From Allobosea sp039673065 (GTDB lineage Bacteria > Pseudomonadota > Alphaproteobacteria > Rhizobiales > Beijerinckiaceae), in the NCBI RefSeq assembly GCF_039673065.1, contig NZ_JBDJKW010000009.1, positions 131,385 through 195,384 on the forward strand: a stretch of 64,000 bases of DNA. Direction: 5' to 3'. The position numbers were made by a program, and so were the translations under genes. The notes under the pieces are model-generated. The model saw nothing but the letters and a program-made list of their open reading frames with translations, had not been told where the DNA came from and ran no database searches. Of the stretch, positions 36,084 through 44,306 are shown piece by piece. The first letter of the stretch is position 1, and every line of letters begins with the position of its first letter.

Positions 36084-37784
36084 TCAGACGAAGTCGAAGC
36101 GGTCGACGTCGACCAGGCCCCGGTCGGTGATCTTGAGATGCGGGATCACCGGCAGGGTCAGGAACGCCACCTGCAGAAAGGGCTCGGCCAGCACGACGCC
36201 GAGCGCCTTCGCCGCCGCGCGCAGCGTTTCCAGCTCGCCGCGCACCGCCTCGAACGACAGCTCGCTCATCAGCCCGGCGACCGGCAGCGCGAGTTCGGCG
36301 GTGACCCGCCCGCCATCGGCGACGGCGAAGCCGCCGCCGGTCTCGATCAGGCGGTTGGCCGCGGCTGCCATCGAAGCCTCGTCGACACCGACCACGCAGA
36401 GATTATGGCTGTCATGGCCCACCGAGGAGGCGATCGCGCCGCGGCGCATGCCGAAACCGTGGACGAAGCCGGTGGCGATGCCGCCATTGCGGCCATGCCG
36501 CTCGATCACGCTGACCTTGATCGCGTCCTGGTCGAGATCGATGCGCGTCTGCCCTGCCGCGCGCGGCAGACGCATCGCCAGACGTTCGGTGATAATCCGC
36601 CCCGGCACCACGCCGATCACCGGCGTCTCGCCGTCGCGCTCCGGCACCGCGAAATCCTCCGGGGCGAGCCGGCGGCTCTTCACCGAACCGAGGCCGACGG
36701 GCGCGACCGTCTTGCGGTCGGCGAACAGCGCCTCCTCGACGCGCCTGCCGCCGGCGAACACTGCCTGCACGTCGCAGCGTGCGAGATCCTTGACCAGCAC
36801 GATGTCGGCGCGCTTGCCCGGCCCGATGAAGCCGCGATCGCTCACCCCGAAATGGCGCGCCGCCGAGAGGCTGGCCGTGCGGTAGGTCGCGAGGATATCG
36901 GCGCCATTGGCGATGGCGGTGCGGATCATGAAGTCGAGATGGCCTTCCTCGGCGATGTCGAGCGGGTTGCGGTCGTCGGTGCAGAAGGCGAGGAAGGGCG
37001 AGGCGTCGCGGGTGATCAGCGGGATCAGCGCGTGCAGATCCTTCGAGACCGAGCCTTCGCGGATCAGGATCGCCATGCCCTTGGCGAGCTTTTCGCGCGC
37101 TTCGTCGGCGGTGGTGGTCTCGTGGTCGGTGCGGATGCCCGCTGCGAGATAGCCGTCGAGATCGCGCCCGCGCACCAGCGGCGCGTGGCCGTCGATATGG
37201 CGGTGCGAGAATGCCTCCAGCTTGGCGAGGCAGCCCGGATCGCGGTTGAGCACGCCGGGGAAGTTCATGAATTCGGCCAGCCCGATGACCTTGGGATGGT
37301 CCATGAACGGCGTGAGGTCGCCGGCCTCCAGCGCCGCGCCCGCCGTCTCGAGATGCGTCGCCGGCACGCAGCTTGACAGTTGCACGCGCAGATCCATCCG
37401 CATCGCCTCGGCGCAGGCCAGGAAGTAGCGGATGCCCTCGGCGCCGAGCACATTGGCGATCTCATGCGGATCGCAGATCGCCGTGGTCACGCCGTGGGGC
37501 AGCACGCAGCGCTCGAACTCGAACGGTGTCACCAGTGAGGATTCGACATGGCAATGCGTGTCGATGAAGCCCGGCACCGCGATCAGCCCATCTGCGTCGA
37601 CGGTCGTCCGGCCCTCGAAGCGGCCGTGCGTGGCGACGATGGTGTCGCCGCACAGCGCGATGTCGGTCTCGATGAGGCCTCCGCCGACGAGATCGAGCAG
37701 GCGCGCGCCGCGGATCACCAGCTCGGCCGGCTCGTCGCCGCGGCCCTGGGCGATGCGGCGGGCGAGGGTGGCTGCGTCGGTCAT
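36084..37784 (-). CDS. ade: Adenine deaminase
   Basis: 566 residues from ATG 37784, preceded by AAAGG; the upstream in-frame extension is not coding. An amidohydrolase that turns adenine into hypoxanthine in purine salvage. The metal motif DTHCHVESS, the later DGHAPLVRG, FCTDDRNPLDI and the C-terminal IASSVGHDSHNLCVVG are typical. Convergent with the lipoprotein gene, 11 bases apart. Confidence 0.94.
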   Translation of the reverse strand: MTDAATLARRIAQGRGDEPAELVIRGARLLDLVGGGLIETDIALCGDTIVATHGRFEGRTTVDADGLIAVPGFIDTHCHVESSLVTPFEFERCVLPHGVTTAICDPHEIANVLGAEGIRYFLACAEAMRMDLRVQLSSCVPATHLETAGAALEAGDLTPFMDHPKVIGLAEFMNFPGVLNRDPGCLAKLEAFSHRHIDGHAPLVRGRDLDGYLAAGIRTDHETTTADEAREKLAKGMAILIREGSVSKDLHALIPLITRDASPFLAFCTDDRNPLDIAEEGHLDFMIRTAIANGADILATYRTASLSAARHFGVSDRGFIGPGKRADIVLVKDLARCDVQAVFAGGRRVEEALFADRKTVAPVGLGSVKSRRLAPEDFAVPERDGETPVIGVVPGRIITERLAMRLPRAAGQTRIDLDQDAIKVSVIERHGRNGGIATGFVHGFGMRRGAIASSVGHDSHNLCVVGVDEASMAAAANRLIETGGGFAVADGGRVTAELALPVAGLMSELSFEAVRGELETLRAAAKALGVVLAEPFLQVAFLTLPVIPHLKITDRGLVDVDRFDFV

Positions 37785-37975
37785 GTCGGGGCCTTTCGTC
37801 GCTGACGCCGGGAGGCGGGTCCGTCGAGGACCATGCCTGCGCGTCGGAAGAATGGCACAGCGCCGGGCCGGATGACGAATTACGGCCGGAGCATGCTTTC
37901 TCGACCCGCCCATCTCGCTTGCGCCGGGATGCCTCGCTATATCCGCGGGCACAACCCGTCATGGAGGCACCCCGC

Positions 37976-38674
37976 ATGCAGCTCACCTGGTTCGGCCATT
38001 CGGCCTTTCGCCTCGACCTGCCCCGCGCGTCGGTCCTGATCGACCCGTTCTTTACCGGCAATCCCGCCTTCGAGGGCGATGCCGCGGCGGCCGGTGCCGG
38101 CGTCAGCCATATCGTCATCACCCATGGCCATGGCGACCATGTCGGCGACGCGCTGGCGATCGCCGAGGCGAACGACGCCGTCGTGGTGACCAATTACGAC
38201 CTCTGCATGCATCTCGCCTCGAAGGGGCTGAAGCGCTTCGAGCCGATGAACACCGGCGGTACCGTCGATCTCGGCCCGTTCACCGTGACGCTGACCCGCG
38301 CCGACCATTCGGCCGGCATGGCCGAGGCCGGCGTCACCGTGCCGGTCGGCAGCCCCAACGGCGCGATCCTCAAGGCGCCGGGCGAAAAGACGCTCTGGCA
38401 CATGGGCGACACCGACATCTTCTCCGACATGGCGCTGATCGCCGAGCTGCACGGCGTCGATCTCTGCATCTGCCCGATCGGCGACCGCTTCACCATGGGT
38501 GCCAGGACCGCGGCGCTGGCGATGACGCGCTTCGTTAAGCCGAAGCTCGCCATTCCCTGCCACTACGCCTCCTTCCCGATCATCGCCGCCGATGCGGCTG
38601 CCTTTGTCGCGGCGTTGCAAGGCAGCGGCGTCGAGGCGCTGGTGCCGGAGAAGGGCAAGGCCGTCACGGTCTGA
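37976..38674 (+). CDS. UPF0173 metal-dependent hydrolase (metallo-beta-lactamase fold)
   Basis: 232 residues from ATG 37976, which follows GGAGG. The metal motif THGHGDHVGD, the strand segment LTWFGHSAFRLDL at the N-terminus, WHMGDTDIFSD and IPCHYASFP near the end are all as in UPF0173 proteins. Substrate unknown for the family. Divergent from adenine deaminase with 191 bases between. Confidence 0.92.
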   Translation: MQLTWFGHSAFRLDLPRASVLIDPFFTGNPAFEGDAAAAGAGVSHIVITHGHGDHVGDALAIAEANDAVVVTNYDLCMHLASKGLKRFEPMNTGGTVDLGPFTVTLTRADHSAGMAEAGVTVPVGSPNGAILKAPGEKTLWHMGDTDIFSDMALIAELHGVDLCICPIGDRFTMGARTAALAMTRFVKPKLAIPCHYASFPIIAADAAAFVAALQGSGVEALVPEKGKAVTV

Positions 38675-38810
38675 TCCCGGCCGCGCGGCACTTCTCCCGC
38701 GAGCGCGCATCGCCGATCAATCAGCGCTTACTTACTTTCCGGCCGCCGGCGCGCTATAGCGCTGGCGAACCGTTCCAGGCCCGTTCGGCCTTTTCCAACA
38801 GGAGCCCGCC

Positions 38811-39098
38811 ATGTCGGTCGATGCCGCCACCGTCAAACGCGTCGCGCACCTTTCGCGCATCGCCGTCGATGACGCGGACGTGCCGAAGCTTCAGGGCGAG
38901 CTCAACGCCATCCTCGGCTTCGTCGACATGCTCAACGAGGTCGACGTCAACGGCGTCGAGCCGATGACCTCGGTCACGCCGATGGCGATGAAGAAGCGCC
39001 AGGACGAGGTCACCGATGGCGGCATCGCCGCGACCATCGTGGCCAACGCGCCGGCCACGGAAGACAATTACTTCATGGTTCCCAAGGTGATCGAGTGA
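38811..39098 (+). CDS. gatC: Asp-tRNA(Asn)/Glu-tRNA(Gln) amidotransferase subunit C
   Basis: 95 residues with VKRVAHLSRIAVDDADV and GFVDMLNEVDVNGVEPM, the full GatC length. It stabilises GatA and GatB in the complex that makes Gln-tRNA(Gln) and Asn-tRNA(Asn) by transamidation. A palindromic GCGCTATAGCGC at 38751-38762 upstream includes a TATAGC that may be the -10 element. gatB is not in the window. Confidence 0.95.
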   Translation: MSVDAATVKRVAHLSRIAVDDADVPKLQGELNAILGFVDMLNEVDVNGVEPMTSVTPMAMKKRQDEVTDGGIAATIVANAPATEDNYFMVPKVIE

Positions 39099-39203
39099 TC
39101 TCCTGATTCGATTTCCGAGCCGTCCCGCGCCGGGGCGGCACCAGGGGCCCGGCAGCGACCGTCGCCACGCCGGGCCGGATTGCCCAGTTTCCGGATATTG
39201 CCC

Positions 39204-40685
39204 GTGACCGATCTCACCCGCCTGACCCTGACCGAAGCCCGCGACGGCCTGAAGGCCAAGCAGTTCACCGCGACCGAGCTGGCCAAGGCCTATATCGCGG
39301 CCGTCGAGGCGGCGCGCGGGCTCAACGCCTATGTGCTCGAGACGCCGGAGCACGCGCTGAAGCAGGCGGCCGCCTCGGACGAGAAGCTCGCCAAGGGCGA
39401 GGCCCGTCCGCTCGAGGGCTTGCCGCTCGGCATCAAGGACCTGTTCGCCACCGAGGGCGTGCGCACCACCGCCTGCTCGAAGATTCTCGGCAATTTCGTG
39501 CCGGCCTATGAGTCGACCGTCACGGCGCAGCTCTGGCGCGACGGCGCCGTGATGCTCGGCAAGCTCAACAATGACGAGTTCGCCATGGGCTCGTCCAACG
39601 AGACCTCGGCCTTCGGCGCGGTGGTCAATCCCTGGCGGCGCCACGGCTCCGACGCCAAGCTGGTCCCGGGCGGTTCCTCGGGTGGCTCGGCCGCCGCGGT
39701 CGCAGCCGATATCTGCCTCGCCGCCACCGCGACCGATACCGGCGGCTCGATCCGCCAGCCCGCGGCCTTCACCGGCACGGTCGGCATCAAGCCGACCTAT
39801 GGCCGCTGCTCGCGCTGGGGCACGGTCGCCTTCGCCTCCTCGCTCGACCAGGCCGGCCCGATCGGCAAGACGGTGCGCGACTGCGCCGCGATGCTGCGCT
39901 CCATGGCCGGCCACGATCCCAAGGACACCACTTCGGTGGACCGCGCCGTGCCGGATTACGAGGCCGCCATCGGGCGCTCGATCAAGGGCATGAAGATCGG
40001 CATTCCGAAGGAATATCGCATCGAGGGCCTCAACGCCGAGATCGACGCGCTCTGGCAGAAGGGCATCGACTGGCTGCGCGCCGCCGGCGCCGAGATCGTC
40101 GAGATCTCGCTGCCGCACACCAAATACGCCCTGCCGGCGTATTACATCGTCGCGCCGGCCGAGGCGTCCTCCAACCTCGCCCGCTATGACGGCGTCCGCT
40201 ACGGCCTGCGCGCGCCGGGCAAGGACATCGTCGAGATGTATGAGAAGACCCGCGCCGAGGGCTTCGGCGCCGAGGTCAAGCGCCGCATCATGATCGGCAC
40301 CTATGTGCTGTCGTCCGGCTATTACGACGCCTATTACCTGCGCGCCCAGAAGGTCCGCACCCTGATCAAGCGCGATTTCGAGAGCGTCTACGCCCAGGGC
40401 ATCGACGCGGTGCTGACGCCGGCGACCCCGTCCTCGGCCTTCGGCATCGGCGAGAAGGGCTCGGCCGATCCGGTCGAGATGTATCTGAACGACGTCTTCA
40501 CCGTCACCGTGAACATGGCCGGCCTGCCGGGCATCGCGGTGCCGGCAGGCCTCGACGCGCAGGGCCTGCCGCTCGGCCTGCAGCTGATCGGCCGCCCCTT
40601 CGACGAGGAGACGCTGTTCTCGCTCGGCCATGCCATCGAGGACGCCGCCGGCCGCTTCACCGTGCGCGAGCGCTGGTGGGCCTGA
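39204..40685 (+). CDS. gatA: Asp-tRNA(Asn)/Glu-tRNA(Gln) amidotransferase subunit A
   Basis: 493 residues from GTG 39204 (reads MTDLTRLTLTEARDGLK); the open frame upstream lacks conserved sequence. The amidase triad is visible: Lys in GLPLGIKDLF, Ser in VPGGSSGGSAAAV (cis-Ser) and Ser in TDTGGSIRQPA. It releases ammonia from glutamine for transfer to mischarged tRNA. Same operon as gatC, 105 bases apart. Confidence 0.95.
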   Translation: MTDLTRLTLTEARDGLKAKQFTATELAKAYIAAVEAARGLNAYVLETPEHALKQAAASDEKLAKGEARPLEGLPLGIKDLFATEGVRTTACSKILGNFVPAYESTVTAQLWRDGAVMLGKLNNDEFAMGSSNETSAFGAVVNPWRRHGSDAKLVPGGSSGGSAAAVAADICLAATATDTGGSIRQPAAFTGTVGIKPTYGRCSRWGTVAFASSLDQAGPIGKTVRDCAAMLRSMAGHDPKDTTSVDRAVPDYEAAIGRSIKGMKIGIPKEYRIEGLNAEIDALWQKGIDWLRAAGAEIVEISLPHTKYALPAYYIVAPAEASSNLARYDGVRYGLRAPGKDIVEMYEKTRAEGFGAEVKRRIMIGTYVLSSGYYDAYYLRAQKVRTLIKRDFESVYAQGIDAVLTPATPSSAFGIGEKGSADPVEMYLNDVFTVTVNMAGLPGIAVPAGLDAQGLPLGLQLIGRPFDEETLFSLGHAIEDAAGRFTVRERWWA

Positions 40686-40714
40686 GGCGCGACGCCGCGC
40701 AGGCTCACCATTCT

Positions 40715-40746
40715 CCGTCCGGGCCTGCCGCAGGCGCCCCGGACGG
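40715..40746. terminator. Possible terminator hairpin after gatA
   Basis: Arms CCGTCCGGG (40715-40723) and CCCGGACGG (40738-40746) enclose a smaller CCTG/CAGG stem. No T-run follows, so termination is uncertain. Confidence 0.4.
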
Positions 40747-40857
40747 ATGCCTTCCGTCGGCATGACCGGACGATGATCCGTCGCATTCCAATTCCTGATT
40801 TCCCGGCCGCGGCCGCAGATGCCATGCTCCCGCGATCCTGATCCGCGGAGAGCCGTC

Positions 40858-41745
40858 ATGGCCGCCTATGCCTTCGAGACCGTCGACGTCTTCACCGACC
40901 GCCGCTTCGGCGGCAACCAACTCGCCGTCTTCACCGATGCGCGCGGCCTCTCCGACGCCGAGATGCAGGCGCTGGCGGCCGAGATGAACTACAGCGAGAC
41001 GACCTTCGTGCTGCCGCCGGAGGATCCGGCCAATACGGCGCGCGTCCGCATCTTCAACCGCACCGCCGAGATGCCCTTCGCCGGCCATCCCAATGTCGGC
41101 ACGGCTTGCGTCCTCGCCGGCCATGGCCGCGACCGCGACGGCCTGCTGCGTTTCGAGGAGATCGCCGGGCTGGTCGAGGTACGCGTCGCGCGCAATCCGG
41201 CGGGGCTGGTGACCAGCGCGACCATCGCTGCGCCGCAGCCGCTTTCGCTCGGCGGTGAGCTCGCGCCGTCCGAGGTCGCGGCCTGCATCGGCCTGACGGA
41301 AAGCGATCTGCGTCTCGACCGGCACCGCCCGGTGCAGGCCTCCGTCGGCGTCACCTTCTTCCTCGCCGAGGTCGAGCCCGAGGCCCTGTCGCGCGCGACG
41401 CCGGATCTGGCGAGCTTCCGCCGCGCCGAATCGACCCGGCCGGAGCTGGCGGGACGGCTCTCGCTCTTCGTCTACGCGCGCGAAGGCGCCAATGTCCGCG
41501 CCCGGATGTTCGCGCCGGTCTCCGGCACCTGGGAGGACCCGGCGACCGGCAGCGCCTCGGCGACGCTGGCGGCGCTCACGCTGCATGTCGACGGCGGCGA
41601 CGAGGTCGCCTTCGACATCCGCCAGGGCGTCGAGATGGGCCGGCCCAGCCTGCTCCACGTCGCCGCCCGCCGCACCCCGGACGGTATCCGCGCCACCGTC
41701 GGCGGCGGCAGCGTCCCGGTCCTGCGCGGCGAAGCGGCGGTCTGA
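40858..41745 (+). CDS. PhzF family isomerase/epimerase-like protein
   Basis: 295 residues from ATG 40858. The two-domain PhzF fold is marked by FTDRRFGGNQLAVFTDARG, the catalytic Glu region MNYSETTFVLPP, EMPFAGHPNVGTACVL and, late in the protein, EDPATGSASATLAAL. PhzF proteins isomerise or epimerise small metabolites; no phenazine genes are near, so the substrate is unknown. Confidence 0.92.
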   Translation: MAAYAFETVDVFTDRRFGGNQLAVFTDARGLSDAEMQALAAEMNYSETTFVLPPEDPANTARVRIFNRTAEMPFAGHPNVGTACVLAGHGRDRDGLLRFEEIAGLVEVRVARNPAGLVTSATIAAPQPLSLGGELAPSEVAACIGLTESDLRLDRHRPVQASVGVTFFLAEVEPEALSRATPDLASFRRAESTRPELAGRLSLFVYAREGANVRARMFAPVSGTWEDPATGSASATLAALTLHVDGGDEVAFDIRQGVEMGRPSLLHVAARRTPDGIRATVGGGSVPVLRGEAAV

Positions 41746-41829
41746 GGCCAGGCGACTGTCTGAGGTCAAGCGACTACGCGCGAGAATCGTCAGCCGGGGC
41801 GGATTTCATCACCCCCTCGAACCGCGTCC

Positions 41830-41879
41830 GTCATTCCGGGGCGGGCCGAAGGCCCGAGCCCGGAACCCATGACCACGAC
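41830..41879 (+). repeat. REP-like element, full copy
   Basis: Same sequence as 19307-19354 (GTCATTCCGGGGC, inner hairpin GGGCC-GAA-GGCCC, GCCCGGAACCCATGA) with one difference (ATGACC for ATGAAC) over the shared part. Confidence 0.8.
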
Positions 41880-42021
41880 ATCGGCCCGGCGATCTCGCCG
41901 TCATGGTGCTGGTCATGCAGGTGGCCAGTAATCTACCAGATGGACACATGAGATCGCAGGCGTCGCGGCTGACGGAGCCGTTTCGCCGCCGACGGAACCC
42001 GCAATCCTCTACGGGCGCAGT

Positions 42022-42070
42022 CGTGGTCATGGGTTCCGGGCTCTTCGCTGCGCGAAGCCCCGGAATGACG
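42022..42070 (-). repeat. REP-like element, inverted copy with a different inner hairpin
   Basis: The outer sequence is the reverse complement of the 41830 copy (GGTCATGGGTTCCGGGC to CCCCGGAATGACG), but the inner hairpin is CTTCGC-TGC-GCGAAG in place of GGGCC-GAA-GGCCC. Pairing is kept while sequence changes. Confidence 0.8.
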
Positions 42071-42189
42071 GGGAGCGCTATGCCGTCAGGCGCGAGGGCG
42101 GCTCGGCGGGAGGCGACAGCGACGAAGTGCTGCGGCGGCCGAACGTCGGGCGGCCGAGCCTTCTCGCGGGCCTGAAGCCCGGCCCCCAT

Positions 42190-42546
42190 TCAGCCCAGCC
42201 CCAGCTCCACCTTGAGCTTGCGCGTCAGTCCCGCCGCGACGAGGCGGTGGCTTTCGGCGAGATAGTCGCGGAAGGCGTCGTCGGGCAGGCCTTCGTCGGA
42301 GAAGCGCTGGATCCAGCTCATGCCGCGCGAAGCGAGATAGGGCGCCGGGCGGCACCCGGGGGCGTCGCGCAGCATTTCATAGGCCAGCGGCGAGCATTTG
42401 AACGAGACGGCGAGCACGTCGCCATCGTCACGGCCGATGGCGAAGACCTTGCCGCCGACCTTCCAGACATCGGCGCCGCCCCATTGCACGACATGGCTCG
42501 TCGCGGGCAGGGCGGCGCAGAGGCGGTTGAACTCCGCGAGGGTCAA
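42190..42546 (-). CDS. MmcQ/YjbR family protein
   Basis: 118 residues: MTLAEFNRLCAALPATSHVV at the start, VGGKVFAIGRDDGDVLAVSF and WIQRFSDEGLPDDAFRDYLA later. A double-stranded DNA-binding-like fold of unclear cellular role. Nine bases after the dehydrogenase stop on the same strand, so probably co-transcribed with it. Confidence 0.88.
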   Translation of the reverse strand: MTLAEFNRLCAALPATSHVVQWGGADVWKVGGKVFAIGRDDGDVLAVSFKCSPLAYEMLRDAPGCRPAPYLASRGMSWIQRFSDEGLPDDAFRDYLAESHRLVAAGLTRKLKVELGLG

Positions 42547-42555
42547 GGTGCCGGC

Positions 42556-43629
42556 TCAGAAGCTCTCGGCGTCGACGCCGTGGCGGGCGGCCGCGGCGAC
42601 GATCTGCGACCAGGTCTCGTCGTCGAGCGGGATGCCGTCGCGCTCGCGCTGGATGCGCGTGGCGCGCTCCTTGTCGCCGGGCGCCAGCACCGGATCGGCC
42701 GGATCCTGCGGGGCGGCTGCACGGACGAAGGCGAGATAGCTCTCGATGCGCTGGCGGCGCAGCGCGGCGTTCGGCTCCAGCCGCGCCGGGTCGATCAGCA
42801 CGCCGAACAGCGAGTTGATGATCCAGCTCTTGTGCGGCTTCTCGTCGATGCGGGCTGCGCCCATCAGCCCGGCCGAAAGCAGCTCGGCGATCAGCGAGAG
42901 GCCGGCGCCCTTATGGTCGCCGAAGGGCAGCAGCGCCCCGAGCGGCTCGCCCGGAATGGCGTGCGGGAAGACGTGCTTGGGCTCGACCGTCGGCTTGCCC
43001 TCGCCGTCGATGATGTAGCCTTCCGGCACCGTGACGCCCTTGTTGAGCGCGACGCGGGCCTTGCCATGCGCCATGCGGCTGGTGGCGAAGTCGAGGATGA
43101 TCGGCTCGCCCTCCGGCACCGGGATGCCGATCGCATGCGGGTTGGTGCCGAAGCGCGCCTCCTTGGCGGCGTGCGGCGCCACGATCGGCGGGCGGCCGGC
43201 GACATTGACCCAGAACAGCGAGATCAGCCCCGCCTCGGCGGCGATCTCGGCATAGTGGCCGATGCGGCCGATATGATGTGCGTCGAGCAGGTTGACGATC
43301 GCGACGCCGCCGGCATTGGCCAGCGCGATGCCGCGCTCGACGGCGTTGCGCGCCGTCGGCTGGCCGAGCGCGACATTGCCGTCGGCGATCAGGAAGGAGC
43401 CGGCCTCGAGCCGGATCGACAGCTTCGAGCGCGGGCTGAGATTGCCGTCGGCGAGCGAGTTGAAATAGAGCGGCAGCATGCCGACGCCATGGCTGTCATG
43501 CCCGCTGAGATTGGCCAGGACGAGATGGCTGGCGGTCTCGCGGGCCTCGTCGGCGGTCCAGCCGGCCTTGGTGACCATGGCTTCGGTGAGGGCGCGCAGG
43601 GCTTCGGGCCGGTGGAGGCGATAGGTCAT
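42556..43629 (-). CDS. Ldh family NAD(P)-dependent oxidoreductase (malate/lactate type)
   Basis: 357 residues from ATG 43629; the upstream in-frame extension is Pro/Arg-rich shadow sequence. Family marks are ANLSGHDSHGVGMLPLYFN, LDAHHIGRIGHYAEIAAEAG with the catalytic His, and GTNPHAIGIPVPEG, then GDHKGAGLSLIAELLS. It is a paralogue of comC at 34544. Substrate unknown; malate, lactate, ureidoglycolate or other 2-hydroxyacids are all possible. Confidence 0.88.
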   Translation of the reverse strand: MTYRLHRPEALRALTEAMVTKAGWTADEARETASHLVLANLSGHDSHGVGMLPLYFNSLADGNLSPRSKLSIRLEAGSFLIADGNVALGQPTARNAVERGIALANAGGVAIVNLLDAHHIGRIGHYAEIAAEAGLISLFWVNVAGRPPIVAPHAAKEARFGTNPHAIGIPVPEGEPIILDFATSRMAHGKARVALNKGVTVPEGYIIDGEGKPTVEPKHVFPHAIPGEPLGALLPFGDHKGAGLSLIAELLSAGLMGAARIDEKPHKSWIINSLFGVLIDPARLEPNAALRRQRIESYLAFVRAAAPQDPADPVLAPGDKERATRIQRERDGIPLDDETWSQIVAAAARHGVDAESF

Positions 43630-43898
43630 GGCGATCGGCAATCGGTCTGGAGAAGCGGGTCGACGGCTGGACGCCGGGCCGCCATGCCTCCGGGGCGGAA
43701 GCGGGCGGCGAGCGCCGGGGAGACACATGCCCCGCGGCGGCGGCGGACGCAATATCCGCGCAGGCATGATCGACGCTGCGTGCGCCGCTCATGTCGCGCC
43801 GGCACGGCTGCATCTCGACGTTGCGGGCCGTAGCTCCTATGTTACGCGATGCAATCCTGTTTTCATCGGGCCTTGAACCCGGTCGAGGAGGGACGAGG

Positions 43899-44294
43899 AT
43901 GTTCTCGATACCCGGAATGAAGGTGGTTTCGCTCACGGACGACGCTGCGGCGCGTATCCGCGAGATCATGGCGCAGGCGCCGGCCGAGGATGGCGCTGGG
44001 CCCGCGCTCGGGCTGCGCGTCGGCATCAAGAAGGGCGGCTGCGCCGGCATGGAGTACACCTTCGAGATCGCCCGCGCGGTCGCGAAGGGCGACGAGGTCG
44101 TCACCGACAAGGACGCGACCGTGATCGTCGACGCCAAGGCCGTGCTGTTCCTGCTCGGCACCGAGCTCGACTTCCGGACCGATCGCTTCTCCTCGACCTT
44201 CGTGTTCAAGAACCCGAACGAGGTCTCGGCCTGCGGCTGCGGCGAATCGGTCGAGATCAAGCCGCGCGCCGAGGGCGCGATGGCGGCGGGCTGA
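43899..44294 (+). CDS. A-type Fe-S carrier protein (SufA/IscA/ErpA family)
   Basis: 131 residues. The three conserved cysteines are Cys48 in GGCAGMEYTF and Cys112 and Cys114 in ACGCGES, which hold the cluster or iron. This protein carries clusters from the SufBCD scaffold to targets. In many rhizobia the gene ends the suf operon; here it stands alone, 36 kb from it, between two minus-strand genes. Preceded by a GAGGAGGGA site. Which of SufA, IscA or ErpA it represents cannot be told without a tree. Confidence 0.93.
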   Translation: MFSIPGMKVVSLTDDAAARIREIMAQAPAEDGAGPALGLRVGIKKGGCAGMEYTFEIARAVAKGDEVVTDKDATVIVDAKAVLFLLGTELDFRTDRFSSTFVFKNPNEVSACGCGESVEIKPRAEGAMAAG

Positions 44295-44306
44295 GCCCCT
44301 GCGCCG

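Larger units (their letters stand above)
41746..42189. other. Non-coding stretch with an inverted pair of REP-like elements
   Basis: 444 bases between the PhzF gene and the 3' end of the MmcQ/YjbR gene (convergent). It holds two full REP-like copies in opposite orientation. The 142 bases between them look less GC-rich than the surroundings and contain no gene I recognise. Confidence 0.65.

Noticed and set aside
41830..42070. Repeat pair considered as a CRISPR fragment or insertion sequence ends
   Set aside because: The copies are inverted, not regularly spaced direct repeats, and no transposase or cas gene is near.
42127..43833. A 568-codon plus-strand frame opposite the YjbR-like and Ldh-family genes
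   Set aside because: Antisense shadow; the minus-strand proteins have conserved motifs and good starts, this one has none.
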